This document shows, in pieces, positions 20,483 to 32,489 of a stretch of DNA of 50,572 nucleotides. Position 1 is the stretch's first letter. Every line of letters begins with the position of its first letter. A model generated the notes under the pieces. The model had not been told where the DNA came from, searched no databases, and saw nothing but the letters and a program-made list of their open reading frames with translations. The stretch covers positions 323,089-373,660 of the forward strand of contig MNCI01033329.1 of the NCBI GenBank assembly GCA_015680685.1, given 5' to 3'. The position numbers and the translations under genes were made by a program. This stretch comes from Gnetum montanum (taxonomy: Eukaryota > Streptophyta > Gnetopsida > Gnetales > Gnetaceae).

Positions 20483-21681
20483 AGCTTTAGTAATATAGGG
20501 CATAATCAAAGATACTGAATTTTGTTTTATGATATTTGTATATTTATTTGAAATTGATGTTGAAAACTTAGGACATTGGGCTATTGTTAAGAGGTTCTAG
20601 GGTAATTTAATTAGTTCAAAAGGCACAAATAATTACGATGGTGTGGACTTTATCAATAAGGACCTTGGATGGGAGAAAAAGGTTATGTGATGATTTATGG
20701 GAACGTTGATTCGGAGGGATAATAATAAAGGAAATAAATTTGTTGGTAATATGCTAAGGGTAATAGATGGTGTGTGCAAGCTGTGTCATGAGTGAAAATT
20801 ACAAAAGATTACACAAGTGGGTCCTCCCCAAAGCAGGTTCCAACCTATAATGCCCTTGTGTAATCACACTTAAAAGTGTCCATGGGCACTAGAAGGGTTA
20901 AATACAATCCGCACTGACTCCACAAAACACACACATGTAAACATCACCGGAATGAGGTAAGGATTCTATGCTACATGAGACACAAGTAACAATTACATGA
21001 ACAGCGAGATGAGACAGGGTATAGAAGGGATCATAGAGATTGGGACATGAGGTAACTGACCCATGGCATAGTGAATCCTGCATGAAAAGAACGATTAAGG
21101 AGTCATTAACCCATCATTCCAAGATTAGGACCAAGTCCATTCCTTTTATCAATGACATCACATTATTTCATCCCATGATAAGCAGCTATGAGAGTACCAG
21201 AACAACAAGGTGTATGATCACTTGGCATTTTGTTCAAGGGAGGAGTGATTTTTTCTTTGTGGGACTTCCTTTTTTTCTTTTTTTCTTCTTTTTTTTCCTT
21301 TCTTCTCTCTTTTTTTCGACTACTGAATCCAAAGAAGCCACCAACCTTTAGGCATGGGTGCATGTCTTTCTAATGGGACCGCCTATACCAGCATTGGATT
21401 TTTGAATGCCTTTTGATTACTCTTACTCCCATTTTTCGTTAGATCTACAAGGATCTTAGTACAACCATGTTGCATGATAACTCCCATAGACGTCGCCAAA
21501 GAGAATCTGCAAGTCCCCTTGATGTCACATCCTAATCATTCCCTCTTGGTCCATCCTTCTTCATTCTGGGTACAATGAACACAAAATTAATTTTAAGTTT
21601 TACAAATGTCAAGAATATCACTGTACCCTTGAACAAAACCTCTTATTTGTAAAATGGATGAGTGTGTGTAATGGGCTCACT
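20483..21681 (-). other. Post-pol-type region of element A
   Basis: About 1.2 kb without a convincing ORF. It contains the conserved GGGGAGGACCCACT block (minus strand, 20840-20811), which in B and C follows integrase. In A it follows gag directly, so pol appears to have been deleted cleanly. A polypyrimidine run lies at 21250-21320 (plus reading). Confidence 0.6.
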
Positions 21682-21776
21682 NNNNNNNNNNNNNNNNNNN
21701 NNNNNNNNNNNNNNNNNNNNNNNNNNNNNNNNNNNNNNNNNNNNNNNNNNNNNNNNNNNNNNNNNNNNNNNNNNNN
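21682..21776. other. Assembly gap (95 N)
   Basis: A run of 95 N inside element A, at the end of the proline-rich tail of gag. The true length is unknown. Confidence 0.99.
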
Positions 21777-23642
21777 TCATACTTACCCCATTGGGGTTCA
21801 CACACTTGATTATAGTAAGCATAGTGGGGCAATTTATGAGATGTGGTTCCCGGATAACGAGTTGACCCACTATGATATTTGGGAACATTAGATGGTATAC
21901 AGGGATTAGGATGTTGCCCTCCATGGCTATATTCATTAGGTCGTATGGTTGTTGGAGTGTTAATTGGTGGTCTTGATGAAGTAACATGAGGCGTTGGGTT
22001 CGAAGAGGAGGATGCACCACAGTGTTGGACTTGTGCTAAGTTGGAGAGTGCAGTGGCCTTGGAATTGTGTTGTCCCTTCCTAGGGTCATTTCTGAAGAAG
22101 GGATGCCTTCGATGTTACTGAGGTCTCTCACTGCCATTGGCAATCATAGCACAAGTAACGTTTGAGGGTTGTTGTTGTGGTGTAGACACCTTAGGAATAG
22201 TTGTTGGAGATGTAGAAGGAGGGAAAGGATAGAATGTTGAAAATTAGGAGAAGTGTAAGGTGCACAAGGCAGTGGTTGTGTTAAGGACATGGGCTGATAG
22301 TATTGAGGAGAATGGTAATGCGGTGAGATAGAGTATGTTGAGCCAATTGGGAAAATAGGATGTTGAACTAGGTAAGTGTTTAGATTCGAATGATATGAAG
22401 GGTGTCTCCAATTTAGGGGTGGCTTCCCCCATGACTAGGATTGTGGCCACTATGATCAAACGTGGCATCTCTGTATGAACTCTAGATGTAATGTGTTTCC
22501 CCAATGCTCATATAAATGTAACAGGATTGGGCATTGGCCCTTAGGGTGATCATGTAGGCAAATGTTGCATTCATACATATGATCAGCTATTGAGCTCTTA
22601 TTTCCTTCATCCCTTCTTTTTGATTGTCTAATGATATTTTGTCCTATTTCTCGGGTTGTCAAAACTCTATCTCCAATAATATCGATATATTCTCCACACT
22701 TTTTATGCATCCATTCCAAAATCTTATTGATCTTTGCCTCCACTTCCTCTAATGATTGTTGTACAGACAAATATGGTTCTTTCTTCTTTTGATAGGTTGA
22801 TTTCTCCTTTTGATGATTATGGACCTTTGTTAAGTTGAGATTTTGGTCCCGTTGATGCTTTTCAACACTCTCCCATCTGGCCATTTCTCCTCCTTCTTTT
22901 TCTACCTACTTAATAAGCTCTTGTAATTGATGGGACCATAGTTCGTATAGTTGTCCTTGGGCATACATCCCTAGGTTCTTTCTTGTTTCATCACGAAGCC
23001 CATCAATGATATGGGACATTAGCCTTTCTTCAAAAAACTCATGGCCTAGACAGTTGTTTAACAATGCATAATATCTTTCTAAGGCCATGTCCAAGGGTTC
23101 ATGTTGTGCTTGTTTCCACTCTTGGATCTATTTCCTCAAGGCCAACACTCTTGCATAGTTTTGATATCTTTCATTAAAGAGTTCTACCATTTTTGACCAA
23201 CATCGTATTGAATTTTGTTTTAACGATCTATACCATACTTTTGCTTGGCCAACAAGTGTCATAGGAAAGAGCTTGAGTTTTTTCCATTCATTATCAATGT
23301 TGTTCCATGTATAGGCATCATAAAAGGCTTGTAAATGCTAATGCTGATCTAATTCATAGCCTCCTAAGAAATTAGGGAAGTTGTTTAAATCGAGTCTGGA
23401 TAGATGGCTCTCTTTACGATGCCTACGGGAGATTCGAATAGCCTCTTGTATGTGCGTTAGGCTTGTAGTGGCCAATAGGGGTTCATCATCATCCAGTAAG
23501 TTATGCTTTTATGTGTTGGGATGATGTTGCCTTCATTTATGTTTATAAGAAACCCCCATTTCAAATTGTGTACTTCAATCTTCATTGTCATATAATTCAT
23601 TGGTTCTCCAATGAACTTCCTCACTAGGTGTGGCATTATCAT
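21777..23642 (-). pseudogene. Gag of element A
   Basis: Capsid/nucleocapsid precursor that packages element RNA. Minus-strand translation gives a retrotransposon gag core (WYRSLKQNSIRCWSKMVELFNERYQ, then LDMALERYYALLNNCLGHEF), a charged helical stretch, a zinc-knuckle-like motif CNICLHDHPKGQC (near 22570-22532) and a Pro/Ser/Thr-rich tail that runs into the N gap. Element B has the same core at 25640-26090. Several in-frame stops interrupt it (for example near 23456, 23130 and 22905). The start at 23642 lies ~160 nt after the primer site. Confidence 0.82.
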
Positions 23643-23784
23643 AGTCTTGTAGGAGAGGCATGGTTGTGAAATTTTGTGTGCATTTATATGTGACTTTTTA
23701 TAATTATTTCTTTCTAAAAGATATATCTTGAATTCCTATACAACGACCTTGTATGATATAACTAATCTAGATAACTAGCACTAT

Positions 23785-23802
23785 CCCTAGCAATGGTGCC
23801 AA
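23785..23802 (-). other. Primer binding site of element A (tRNA-Asp type)
   Basis: On the minus strand TTGGCACCATTGCTAGGG follows the 5' LTR directly. It resembles the tRNA-Asp complement and the site of element B. Confidence 0.8.
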
Positions 23803-24015
23803 TGATGAGTGGCAAGGTAACCCTACACTCAACCATACGAATACGAGCATTTCATGCACGATCTCACCAAACTCTGTAGATGGACTGGTTGTGATATCTA
23901 GATAGTTATCCTTAGGTCACAGTTTGCTATCTTCCCACCTGGACTAGTATTAGCTTTGTCACATATGGTTTAGTCCAAAGTGAGGTGTATGATGTGTTCC
24001 TATGCTAGTGCTACT

Positions 24016-24071
24016 NACTCGATTTAAACAACTTCCCTAATTTCTTAGGAGGCTATGAATTAGATCCGCAN
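24016..24071. other. N-bounded inverted piece of gag inside the LTR
   Basis: Bases 24017-24070, flanked by single Ns, are almost exactly the reverse complement of 23346-23395, a gag segment of the same element. The 3' LTR has different sequence at this place. This is most simply an assembly artefact. Confidence 0.85.
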
Positions 24072-24512
24072 TTATCCTAAGTGCGATGAGTATCTATTCC
24101 TCAATCATCCATACACATCTTGGACCTCGTGCATGACTACCACTAGGATTACCAAGCGTAAATCCTAGGTACGTTACTAGGTTGCCAAGTAGTCACACTT
24201 AAATGCTCGTGATCAAGTAGTACTCATTCTGCATTTAACAAGAGCTTTAGAGTAAGAAGATATTAACTAGGAAAGCAATAAATAACAAGTAAATAAATCA
24301 TTAAACTAAGTAAATGCTACAATGATGAAGTAATCTCGATCTTTATTGCCAATCATGTGCGTGTCCAAGTACGTCACACTCGAATAAAGGATGTCATACA
24401 ATTACAATCACCACACTATGGGCATACACTGGGAGGAAAAGGGTTGAGAAGAAAAAAAACTAAAATCAAACTTAACTCTAAAAAATTATGCCTATCATAG
24501 CTATCTACCTTT

Positions 24513-24614
24513 TATTTATAAATGAGAAGATAGGCTATGATATTGCGTACACAATATTGCGGCTAGGCTGTGATATCGCGTACACGATATCGCGACTAGG
24601 CTACGATATCGCGG
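24513..24614 (-). promoter_or_regulatory. U3 promoter of LTR A (5' copy): GATATC array plus TATA
   Basis: GATATC-type cores start at 24539, 24553, 24572, 24586 and 24605, giving steps of 14, 19, 14 and 19 bp. TATAAATA is on the minus strand at 24520-24513. This promoter would drive the whole element RNA. Confidence 0.75.
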
Positions 24615-24637
24615 TTGACTAAAATGGTGACTCATCA

Positions 24638-24642
24638 ATTGG
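24638..24642. other. Target site duplication of element A, right
   Basis: ATTGG, identical to 16072-16076. Confidence 0.9.
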
Positions 24643-27130
24643 ATAAACTCTAAGATTAAAAATCATTCTAAAAATAAAAATAATAATTTAATCACACTAA
24701 TATCTTATTTTAATAGTAAAATTTCTTCTTCTCACAAGTGTGATTATACTAAACCTCCAGTGCCTAAAGAATGTAGGGTGGTATACACTCATCCAGATAA
24801 GTATGTGCTTGACTTCATCTTCATCCTACATCAAGATGAACAATTGTGATGGTGAGATATGAAGGGAAACATTGTAATGCCTTCCAATTAATTTGTTCCT
24901 AGGATGTTGCTCCAAATTCTTATGAGGTTAGGCATCTAGGATCTTCAAGTGGAGTACATTGTGCATGACCATGACTACTAGCACTACCATCCCATTGAAA
25001 CACAATGCAAGAGAGATCGACACTAGGAGAAGCGCCATGAAGCTATGAAGGGGAAATGGTTCAGTAATCCCTTATTCTTGCTTAATCAAAATGATAATGA
25101 GGATCCTCCCTTTGGGGATTCTCAACATGAAGATTCTCCATCCCTTGATATCGGTGATGGGGGCTTGAACCTAAATCTACAATCCACTATCAACAATCTA
25201 GGGCTAGGAAAAAGTGGAAGTTAAAGTAGGGGCTCGGGCAAGCATTAAGATGACAAGAAAGCTTACAAACATGGCCCTGAAAAGCATATAGGAGGTGGTA
25301 AATACCATGGTGGTGACAGTCCTCCTTCCTCCTCACCCTCTTCGTCTACATCTTCTTCTTCCTCTTTTGGTTTTGATAGATGTTGCAGAAAGGACAACTA
25401 TGATGAAGGTGGACAACAGGATAATAATGATCATCGGGCCTACCATGAATGAAGGGGTAGCAAAGGACATCATAGACATCATCAAAATAATAATGATGAT
25501 GATCCTTTGCTAGTAACTTGAAGCATGTTGAATACTACATAAGTAGTAAAAATTTCAACCAAGCATGTGAAAGATCATCGGATCAAGGGACTTGACATTA
25601 ACAATATGCCTAGATTTGAAAGGGGATATAACTTTTATCCACAAATGCATCTTCAAATCTTTAACTATGCCTATGTATTTTAGAATATTGAAAATGATTG
25701 GCAAAAATTAAAGCTATTTCTCAAGACACTCATCAAGTAAGCAGAAAGCTAGTATTAGTCCTTAGAGATGGAATCCATTTGCAGGTGGACTGCAATGCTA
25801 GAGCTATTCAATGATAAATACCAGACATGCTCCCAAGTTTTTAATCTAAGAAGGTAGATCCAAGGATGGAAGTAATGAACATATGAACCCTTGGATGCCT
25901 CCATGGGTAGATACTATTCTCTCATTCATTGATGCCCTAGCCATGGTTATTCTTAGTCAGAACAACTTTACCACATCATAGATAGAGTCAAATTAGAAAT
26001 AAGAAGAATCCTTGAGGTTTATGCCCAAGGAAGACTATCAAATATTAGAGTCCATAAAATCCAAAGACTAATAGAGTAGGTAGAAAAATAAGAAGAAGAG
26101 CTAAGAAAATGGGAAATTTTTGAGAAATATAATAAAGATCCTTCCATTAGAAAAAGGAAGGTTTGATTTTATGACAATACAAAAGAGTTACCACTTGATG
26201 AGGTGGTGTAGCAGAAAATCTTGTCAATACAAATATCTATTTTTGATATATCGACCAAGGTTAATAAATTATGGGACTCTTTGGATGAAAAATTTTAAAC
26301 TGATCCAAAAATCATAGAAGAATCAAGGAAGCAAAGTAGTGATCATGACCATAGGAGGTGGAAAGAAGCTAAATATGCCTACCAAAGGGGTAAGGGCATG
26401 GCTACGGTAGTAGAAGAGGTTGTGGAGTCAAAATCAAATGATGATAGTTGGTATGACATTTTCCAATAAAAACATCCTAAAAGATGTTGCCCTATTGTGT
26501 CACACTTGTAATAGTTTGGGATGTACACACTGAATCCTAGATTGGCAAGAAGGCAAGCACCAAAAGATTTCCTTATCCTCAAGACAATCCTAGATAATTC
26601 CACCAATAACAACAAACTTATTATCCAAGTGGACCTCCACCATAGTCATATGAGCAATACTAGTAGTGGAAACACCCACAATTGTGAGGGATGCCACCAC
26701 TAAGGCATCAATACCCTTCCAAGCAACCAGATCCATATGGGTACTATGTTCAATAACCAACATCTCCATGTGACTCTTCTAGTCATGCTTCTTTTCAGCA
26801 TCACTACTACCCTCTAGGGTATTATATAACTCATTCTCCATCTACTAAAGGGGAAACCCCATATCCCTATCATCCTCCTCATCCTTTAGCACATGCTCCT
26901 CCATCCTCAACCCAATTACCACCTACTCCATGCATGCAAGGTGAGCTTCTAGCCCAATCACAACAATGTAATGCTACTAGGATCATTAACTTACAACTAG
27001 ATCCTCAATTGAGTGGTTTGGAATCAAGATCCTATAAAAGTCCATTCTTTTGAATCAATAGCCCTACTAAACCCTCACCTACTTATGTAGCTAGTTACCC
27101 TATATCTCCTTCATCCTCTCCATCCATTCT
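24643..27130 (+). pseudogene. Gag of element B
   Basis: Highly decayed gag. From ~24770 an N-terminal part is readable (PPVPKECRVVYTHPDKYV). A Ser/His/Asn/Asp-rich linker spans 25300-25500. The gag core at 25640-26090 matches A segment by segment (ELFNDKYQ, EPLDASMGRYYSL). A Pro/Tyr/Ser-rich tail follows at 26700-27100 (SFQHHYYPLGYYITHSPST). No zinc knuckle is clearly visible. Stops are frequent. Confidence 0.7.
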
Positions 27131-27176
27131 TTTTAAGAGCCCTTCAAATCAAATACCTCATAAGATCCATACAATT

Positions 27177-27650
27177 TTGTTAACCCATGACATATTTAAT
27201 TGGATCAAGGCCAACAACCTTCCTAGGAAAAGAGATAATCTTGGAAGTCCTCTGATCTATTTGCAGATTATTGGGAATGAGCCATGCAAAGCTCATCTTG
27301 ACTCAAGGTCTAGAGTTAATCTGATTTCTCATGAAATGTACAATACTTGGAACCTACCTCCTCTCAAGAAGAGGAACATCCATTTACAATTAGTAGATTA
27401 GTCCATCACTATTCCATTGGGACTAGTAGAAGATATTGTGACCATTGTCTATGGGTGATTGTATTCTGTCAATTTTCTGGTAATCAAAGTTGACAATTAC
27501 AAGGGGGAATTTCCAATCATTATGGGCAGGGCTTGGTTGAGCACTATTGATGCAAAAATGGACATCAGATATATTTCCCTGGAAATTTTCAAGGAGAATG
27601 AATTTGGAAAGATTGAAAAGAAGAAAGTTCCATGCATTGCATACAACGAT
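27177..27650 (+). pseudogene. Aspartic protease of element B
   Basis: Retropepsin-like region that would process Gag-Pol. The active-site segment reads AHLDSRSRVNLIS near 27294-27330: the Asp is kept, but Gly of Asp-Ser/Thr-Gly is Arg. The C-terminal phrase PIIMGRAWLSTIDA (27515-27555) is the usual ILGRPWL-type segment of Athila/Tat proteases. A frame break near 27403-27458 splits it. Confidence 0.75.
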
Positions 27651-28185
27651 ACGAGGTGCAATTGCTTACAAAAACTCTTATCTATGAAAAGAGCATCCAT
27701 TTTTGGATGCAAGAAATCTACAAATGAGGTAGATATTCAAAGGTGCATGTATATAGTAGCCATAACATATGAGAGCACCCAGTGGTTGACAGTTGATCTT
27801 GAAAGTAGCACACTTTGGAACCTACTAACAATCTAACATTACCTATATTAAAAAAATGGATGAACTAGAGCAAGTTCATCACCAACTATCTAATGATGCA
27901 AATGATGATAATAATTGGGGAGAGTTGGAAATCCCTAAAAATTTTAAATAAGAGTCTTTAGAGTTGAAAACTCTACCTATCAACATGGAGTATTCATTTT
28001 TGAAAAATGGAAAGGTAGTAATCATTAATTCCAATCTTACTCCTAAATAGGAAATAGATGTTGTTGAAAGTGGTTAACAAATAGCCAACAACCTTTGCTT
28101 GGTCACATTCTAAACTCACTAAAACTAATCCTAAGATATGTCAGCATCGTATTTACATTGTTCTAGCCATTAAGCTGAAGAGATA
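27651..28185 (+). other. Protease to RT linker of element B
   Basis: Decayed linker without a recognised domain; frames change several times. Confidence 0.4.
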
Positions 28186-28860
28186 GCTGCAGTAGAAATT
28201 AAACCCCAAATTGAAGTATATCTTCAAAGAGAAAATTGGACAACTCCTCAAGGTAGGGTTTATCTATCTCATTGCAAATAGTGAGTGGGTTAGCCCACTT
28301 GTGATTGTGCCCAAAAAAGATGGCAAGTGGTGGGCTTGCAATGACTTTCGGCTGTTGAATATGGCAATATTCAAAGACCACTTTTCATTATCATTTATGG
28401 ATCAAGTGTTGGATACTATATCTAGACATTGTTATTATAGCTTTTTGGATGGTTATAGTGGTTATAACCAAATCCAAATCACACCAAAGGATTAGGCCAA
28501 AATAACATTCATGAGTCCTTGAGGACTTTTGCATATCAAAAGATGCCTTTTGGTCTATGTAATGCTCCTACAACATTCCAATGCTTGTTCTTGAGCATCT
28601 TTTAGCAGAAGATTGGTTATAGGATATAAGTCTTCATGGATGACTTCTCCACCTATGGTGCTAGATTTGAGCAAGCCTTGAACTATCTTGAGTAAGTGCT
28701 TAAAATTTGTGTGGAGACAAATATTTGGCTCAATTGGCAGAAGAGCCATCTGATGGTCTAAGAGGGAATTATACTAGGGCATAGAATTTCTCAAGTAGAG
28801 ATTGAGGTGGACCCTAAAAAGATAAGGATCATCCAAGGAATAACTCATCGACTAGAAACC
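28186..28860 (+). pseudogene. Reverse transcriptase of element B
   Basis: Polymerase that copies element RNA into DNA. The readable frame shows ANSEWVSPLVIVPKKDGKW, CNDFRLLN and YSFLDGYSGYNQIQI (first catalytic Asp), then in a shifted frame VFMDDFSTYG near 28628 (catalytic pair present). The wording YSFLDGYSGYNQI with FMDDFS is characteristic of Athila-like RTs. A stop at 28493 and frameshifts disable it. Confidence 0.85.
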
Positions 28861-28929
28861 ATTAAATATGTTTGATCATTCTTGGACACACTGGCTACTA
28901 CCGATGATTCATAGAGATTTTTTCTAAGA

Positions 28930-29450
28930 TTCTAAAACCATTGGTCAAAATAACAAAGAAAGTTGCTCAATTCATCTAGAACAAGGAATGCAAAATGCAT
29001 TCCAGAGCCTCAAGAAGAAACTCATAGAGACTCCAATTCCACAAGCACATGACTAGTTCAAACAATTTCATATAATGATAGATGCATCAAATTATGCCTT
29101 GGGAGCCAAGCTTACATAGTTGGATAACAAGAAATGTCCATATTATATCTAGTGTGTAAGTCAAAGCATTATTGGTGCACAATTGAATTACACCACAATG
29201 GAGAAAGAACTAATGATGGTGGTGTACACTCTAGAATAGTTCAGGTACTATGTGCTTGAATACAAAGTATTTGTGCACACTAACCACAGTGCAATTCACT
29301 TCTTGATGAATGAGGCAACAATAAGCCCCCATGTCCTATAGTGGTTGGTGATCTTAAAGGAGTTCAATCTCACAATGGTAGATCAAAAGGGGATTAAAAA
29401 TGTGGTCATTGATCACTTGTCTTAGTTACAATGGAATAACAAAGAGGAGA
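28930..29450 (+). pseudogene. RNase H of element B
   Basis: Degrades RNA in the RNA-DNA hybrid. Readable segments are IDASNYALGAKL near 29080, TTMEKELMMVVYTLE near 29200 and VHTNHSAIHFL near 29273. The last should read TDH: the third catalytic Asp is Asn (codon 29282-29284). Stops occur. Confidence 0.75.
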
Positions 29451-29599
29451 GTCTACTCTCTGATCAATTTTTTAATGAACTCCTCTTTATAGGTGCAATA
29501 AATGAATAAGTACCTGATGAACCAAAATGATATGATGGCATTCTCATTTATCTTCTCACTTAAGAGATACCACAAGATCTAGACTACAAGAAGAAACAA

Positions 29600-30740
29600 T
29601 AGTTTCTTCATGAGGCGAAATGCATCATGGAAATCAATGGACACTTTTATAAGATGTGCATTGATGGCTTAGTTCATTGGTGTGTACCTAATGTTGATTA
29701 ATTGTGCATTCTCCAAGATGCTCATGAGGGTCCTTGTGGGGGTCACTATGCTGGAAGACACACAACTATTAAGATCCTAATGATAGGGTGTTATTGGCCA
29801 ACGATCTTTAGGGATGTCCACAAATTTATCTGCTCTTGTAAATGCTATCAACAAGATGGTGCAATGACCATGAAAATGGAGGAACCTCAACAAAGGATCC
29901 AATCACTAGAACCCTTTGACATATGGGGCATTGACTTCATGGATCCCATCATGCCCATGTTAAATGGAAGAGTATATAATCATCATTGTTAATTGCTATA
30001 CAAAATGGGCAAAAGTAGTAGCTATCATTGACTATACATCATCTACTACTGTGTGGTTTATACAACAAAATGTTGTAAACATGTTTGTAATGCCATGTGC
30101 ATTGATTTCTAACAATGGAACCCATTTCATAGCCATCACTTTTCATAAGCTCCTGCAATGCTTGGGGGTTGAACATAAATTAACAACACCCTATCACCAT
30201 CAAGACAATGGTCAAGTAAAGGTTACTAACAAGGAGATTACAAAAATCTTAATGTGAACTATTAGAAAATATAGGAGGGACTAGAGCACAAGACTTAACA
30301 ATGCCCTCTAGCCCTACTACTCAACATGGAAACTTTCGATAGGCTACTCTTCCTATGAGCTAGTGTATAGGAAACTACCAATACTTCCTATTCAATCCAA
30401 GCTTCATACACTTTCAATAGCATGTGACCTAAATCTTGACTTGAGTTTAGCATAAATAAAGTAATTGATCAACCCTAACATGCTAGATGAAAACTGATTA
30501 ATGGCCCTGTCCTTGAATAAAGTACACAAGGCATTTAGCAAGTAATGACATAACCAAAGAATAAAGAAAGTGAATTTCAACCTATAGATAAGGTTCTCTA
30601 ATAAAACCCCACACATGTACCTCAACAAAATAAGTTCCAAATGTTGTGAAAAAGGCCTTCCATCATTCATGGAACTTTTCCTTCTAGGGTCATGTTAATT
30701 TATAAACCTAAGAGCTTGAACAAAAGGCAATTAGTCAACA
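29600..30740 (+). pseudogene. Integrase of element B, catalytic residues lost
   Basis: Zinc-binding N-terminus (AHEGPCGGHYAGRHTT...CKCYQQDG) and core match element C. The first Asp is kept (WGIDFMDP). The second reads Asn (SNNGTHF, codon 30111-30113) and the Glu reads Lys (GQVKVTN, codon 30219-30221). Both changes are single transitions. A frame change near 29970 and a stop near 30255 also interrupt it. The C-terminus (PTHVPQQNKFQML) ends near 30740. Confidence 0.88.
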
Positions 30741-32395
30741 TGTAATAAGTCAAACCTTTTCATGAACCCAAGCAAGACAGTGGAAGCAACACCTCAACAT
30801 ATGGACAACCACACTCAATTTTTCAAATCTCCTCTTTTCAACTTAGTCGAGAGGAAGATGGTCATCCATCCTAACCATTATAGTGACTCCTTAGTTTCTC
30901 ATCTTTTTTTTTTACATTTTTTGTTTTACACTTTCTTATTTTTTCAAATTTTTTGTACAACATTGTTAGTCTATTTTATCTTTCTTGAATATTTTACAAT
31001 TTTTTTATATTTTTCCTTTATTTTTGTGTAGAATTTCATTTTTTCTAATAAATTGCTTTATGTCCAACAAGACACAGTGATGTTGTAGCTGATCATTAAT
31101 GATGGTTTATACCTAATGTTCTTGATTGCTAGTGTCTAGTTTGTCTTTTTGAATTTTGATGACTAATAACTAAGATTGGTTTCATTTTCATGAAATAGGC
31201 AATGAGTCTAGGTCATCCACCCATCCACAAACTCTATGATTTTCCTTTTTTTTTTCTTTTTTTCTTTTTTTTCTTTTTTGAGAATATGAGGTCCCTTTTT
31301 TGTTAATAAAACTTTAACAAACTTGTGACCTTGGTAGTTTCAAAGCTTGAAAAACATTCAAAGGTTTGAAAAGGGTGTGGTTTCAAGGAGATTCAATACT
31401 CTTTGTACCTCTCTATCATCTTAAGTGCAAGTGTATTTTTCATGGATTTCTTACCATTCCAAGTTGACCAATAACAGGAAGTTGAATAAGTCTTTACATG
31501 GTGTGGTTCCCATCCAAAAATTTCAAGAAAAATAAAGATATAATAATAATAATAATAATAATATAAAAATGATGATGGAAGTTCAAAGCACATCCCTTAG
31601 ATAAAATAAATGGGCTACAAGCACTAGTTATGGGACTACAAAGATATATGTTACACATGCCTAAAGGTCCCTTCTAACTAAGGTCCCTTCTAACTAAGGC
31701 CCTTTCTCACTTCTTGCTTCTTTTTTCTTCTTCAATAAGGAATGAAGATGATCTATGAAAGAATCCTTGTGTCTCAAGGAGGTGGAATGGTCCTAGAGTG
31801 ATGACACAAAGTCATTAGTTTTGGTCTCGACTATGGTTGGACTTTATCAGGTCATTTAACCATGAAACTCACAAGGGACTTTATGTGACCATCATTGGGA
31901 CATCCATTCCATTCTCTATAACATCCATCAATGCTCTCCATAACTCACCTCTCTTTCAATTTTCATGTTTTTATTTCATGTCTTAGTTTGATGTTTTGGA
32001 ATTCCTAAATAGATTCTCCTAGTTTGGTCCTTAACTTTTCATAACCATTAATCAACTATGGGGCCCATGGACTCCTTAGTTGAGGTTATACAAGGGCAAG
32101 AAGGGCATGTGACACTATGGGGAGGACTCACTTGCATATCTCATGGTTTGGTTAGTTAAGCTTCCCACTTGTAGACATCGCCACAATCAAATTTTTCATG
32201 CACTCCATCATGCATCCAACTCTGTGCTCCTTAAGGCATTCTTCTTCATCAAATCTAATTCTCAAATTATTTCTCCATTTTCAAAAATTCAACATCCCCT
32301 CCTAATATTTTCATCATGTTCTTAACTTTTTGGACTTTAATTTGACCTAACTTTTGTTCAAAAACTCCTTGTTTTTTATTACTTTTGACAAAGAT
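30741..32395 (+). other. Post-pol region of element B
   Basis: T-rich after integrase (30905-31030 and 31243-31280), then blocks shared with C and H: GAAAAGGGTGTGGTTTCAAGG near 31367 and GGTTATGGGACTACAAAG near 31627. The GGGGAGGACTCACT block is at about 32115-32133. A (TAA)n run lies at 31540-31563. No ORF of note. Confidence 0.6.
31540..31563. repeat. (TAA)n microsatellite
   Basis: About eight ATA/TAA units within element B. Confidence 0.9.
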
Positions 32396-32400
32396 AATAA

Positions 32401-32489
32401 TGGTCAACAACCACGTCAACTAGGCCCAACCAATGTAGCTAGTAATGTCAACTAGGCCAAGTTGACGCAATGCAAAAATCCTATAAATA
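32401..32489 (+). promoter_or_regulatory. Internal promoter of element B: GTCAACTAGGCC motifs plus TATA
   Basis: Two perfect GTCAACTAGGCC motifs (32415-32426 and 32447-32458), a third GTCAAC at 32403 and an inverted GTTGAC at 32461 lie before TATAAATA (32482-32489). The same 12-mer is the unit of the array in B's own LTR. The start codon of the extra ORF follows ~476 bp after the TATA. The 14-bp phase is kept only between 32447 and 32461. Confidence 0.7.

Larger units (their letters stand above)
16077..24637 (-). mobile_element. Non-autonomous Ty3/gypsy element A, complete ends
   Basis: 8561 bp with two LTRs (16077-16916 and 23803-24637), a perfect 5-bp target duplication ATTGG, a primer site and a polypurine tract, all on the minus strand. 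Between the LTRs lie gag (23642-21777), a post-pol-type region, an internal promoter (about 20482-20393) and a long ORF (19898-17108). No protease active site, RT, RNase H or integrase is seen, and the only gap (95 N) is unlikely to hide several kb unless its size is arbitrary. It would need enzymes from a relative such as B. It inserted into B 77 bp past B's 5' LTR. Confidence 0.88.
23803..24637 (-). repeat. 5' LTR of element A
   Basis: 835 bp with the same ends as the 3' copy (TGATGAGTGGCAAGG...GGTGACTCATCA in plus reading). AATAAA lies on the minus strand at 24347-24342. A 54-bp foreign piece between two Ns (24016-24071) replaces about 70 bp of LTR and is probably a gap-filling error. Confidence 0.88.

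Noticed and set aside
21163-21363. Lys/Glu-rich ORF (minus strand)
   Set aside because: Translation of a polypyrimidine tract; low complexity only.
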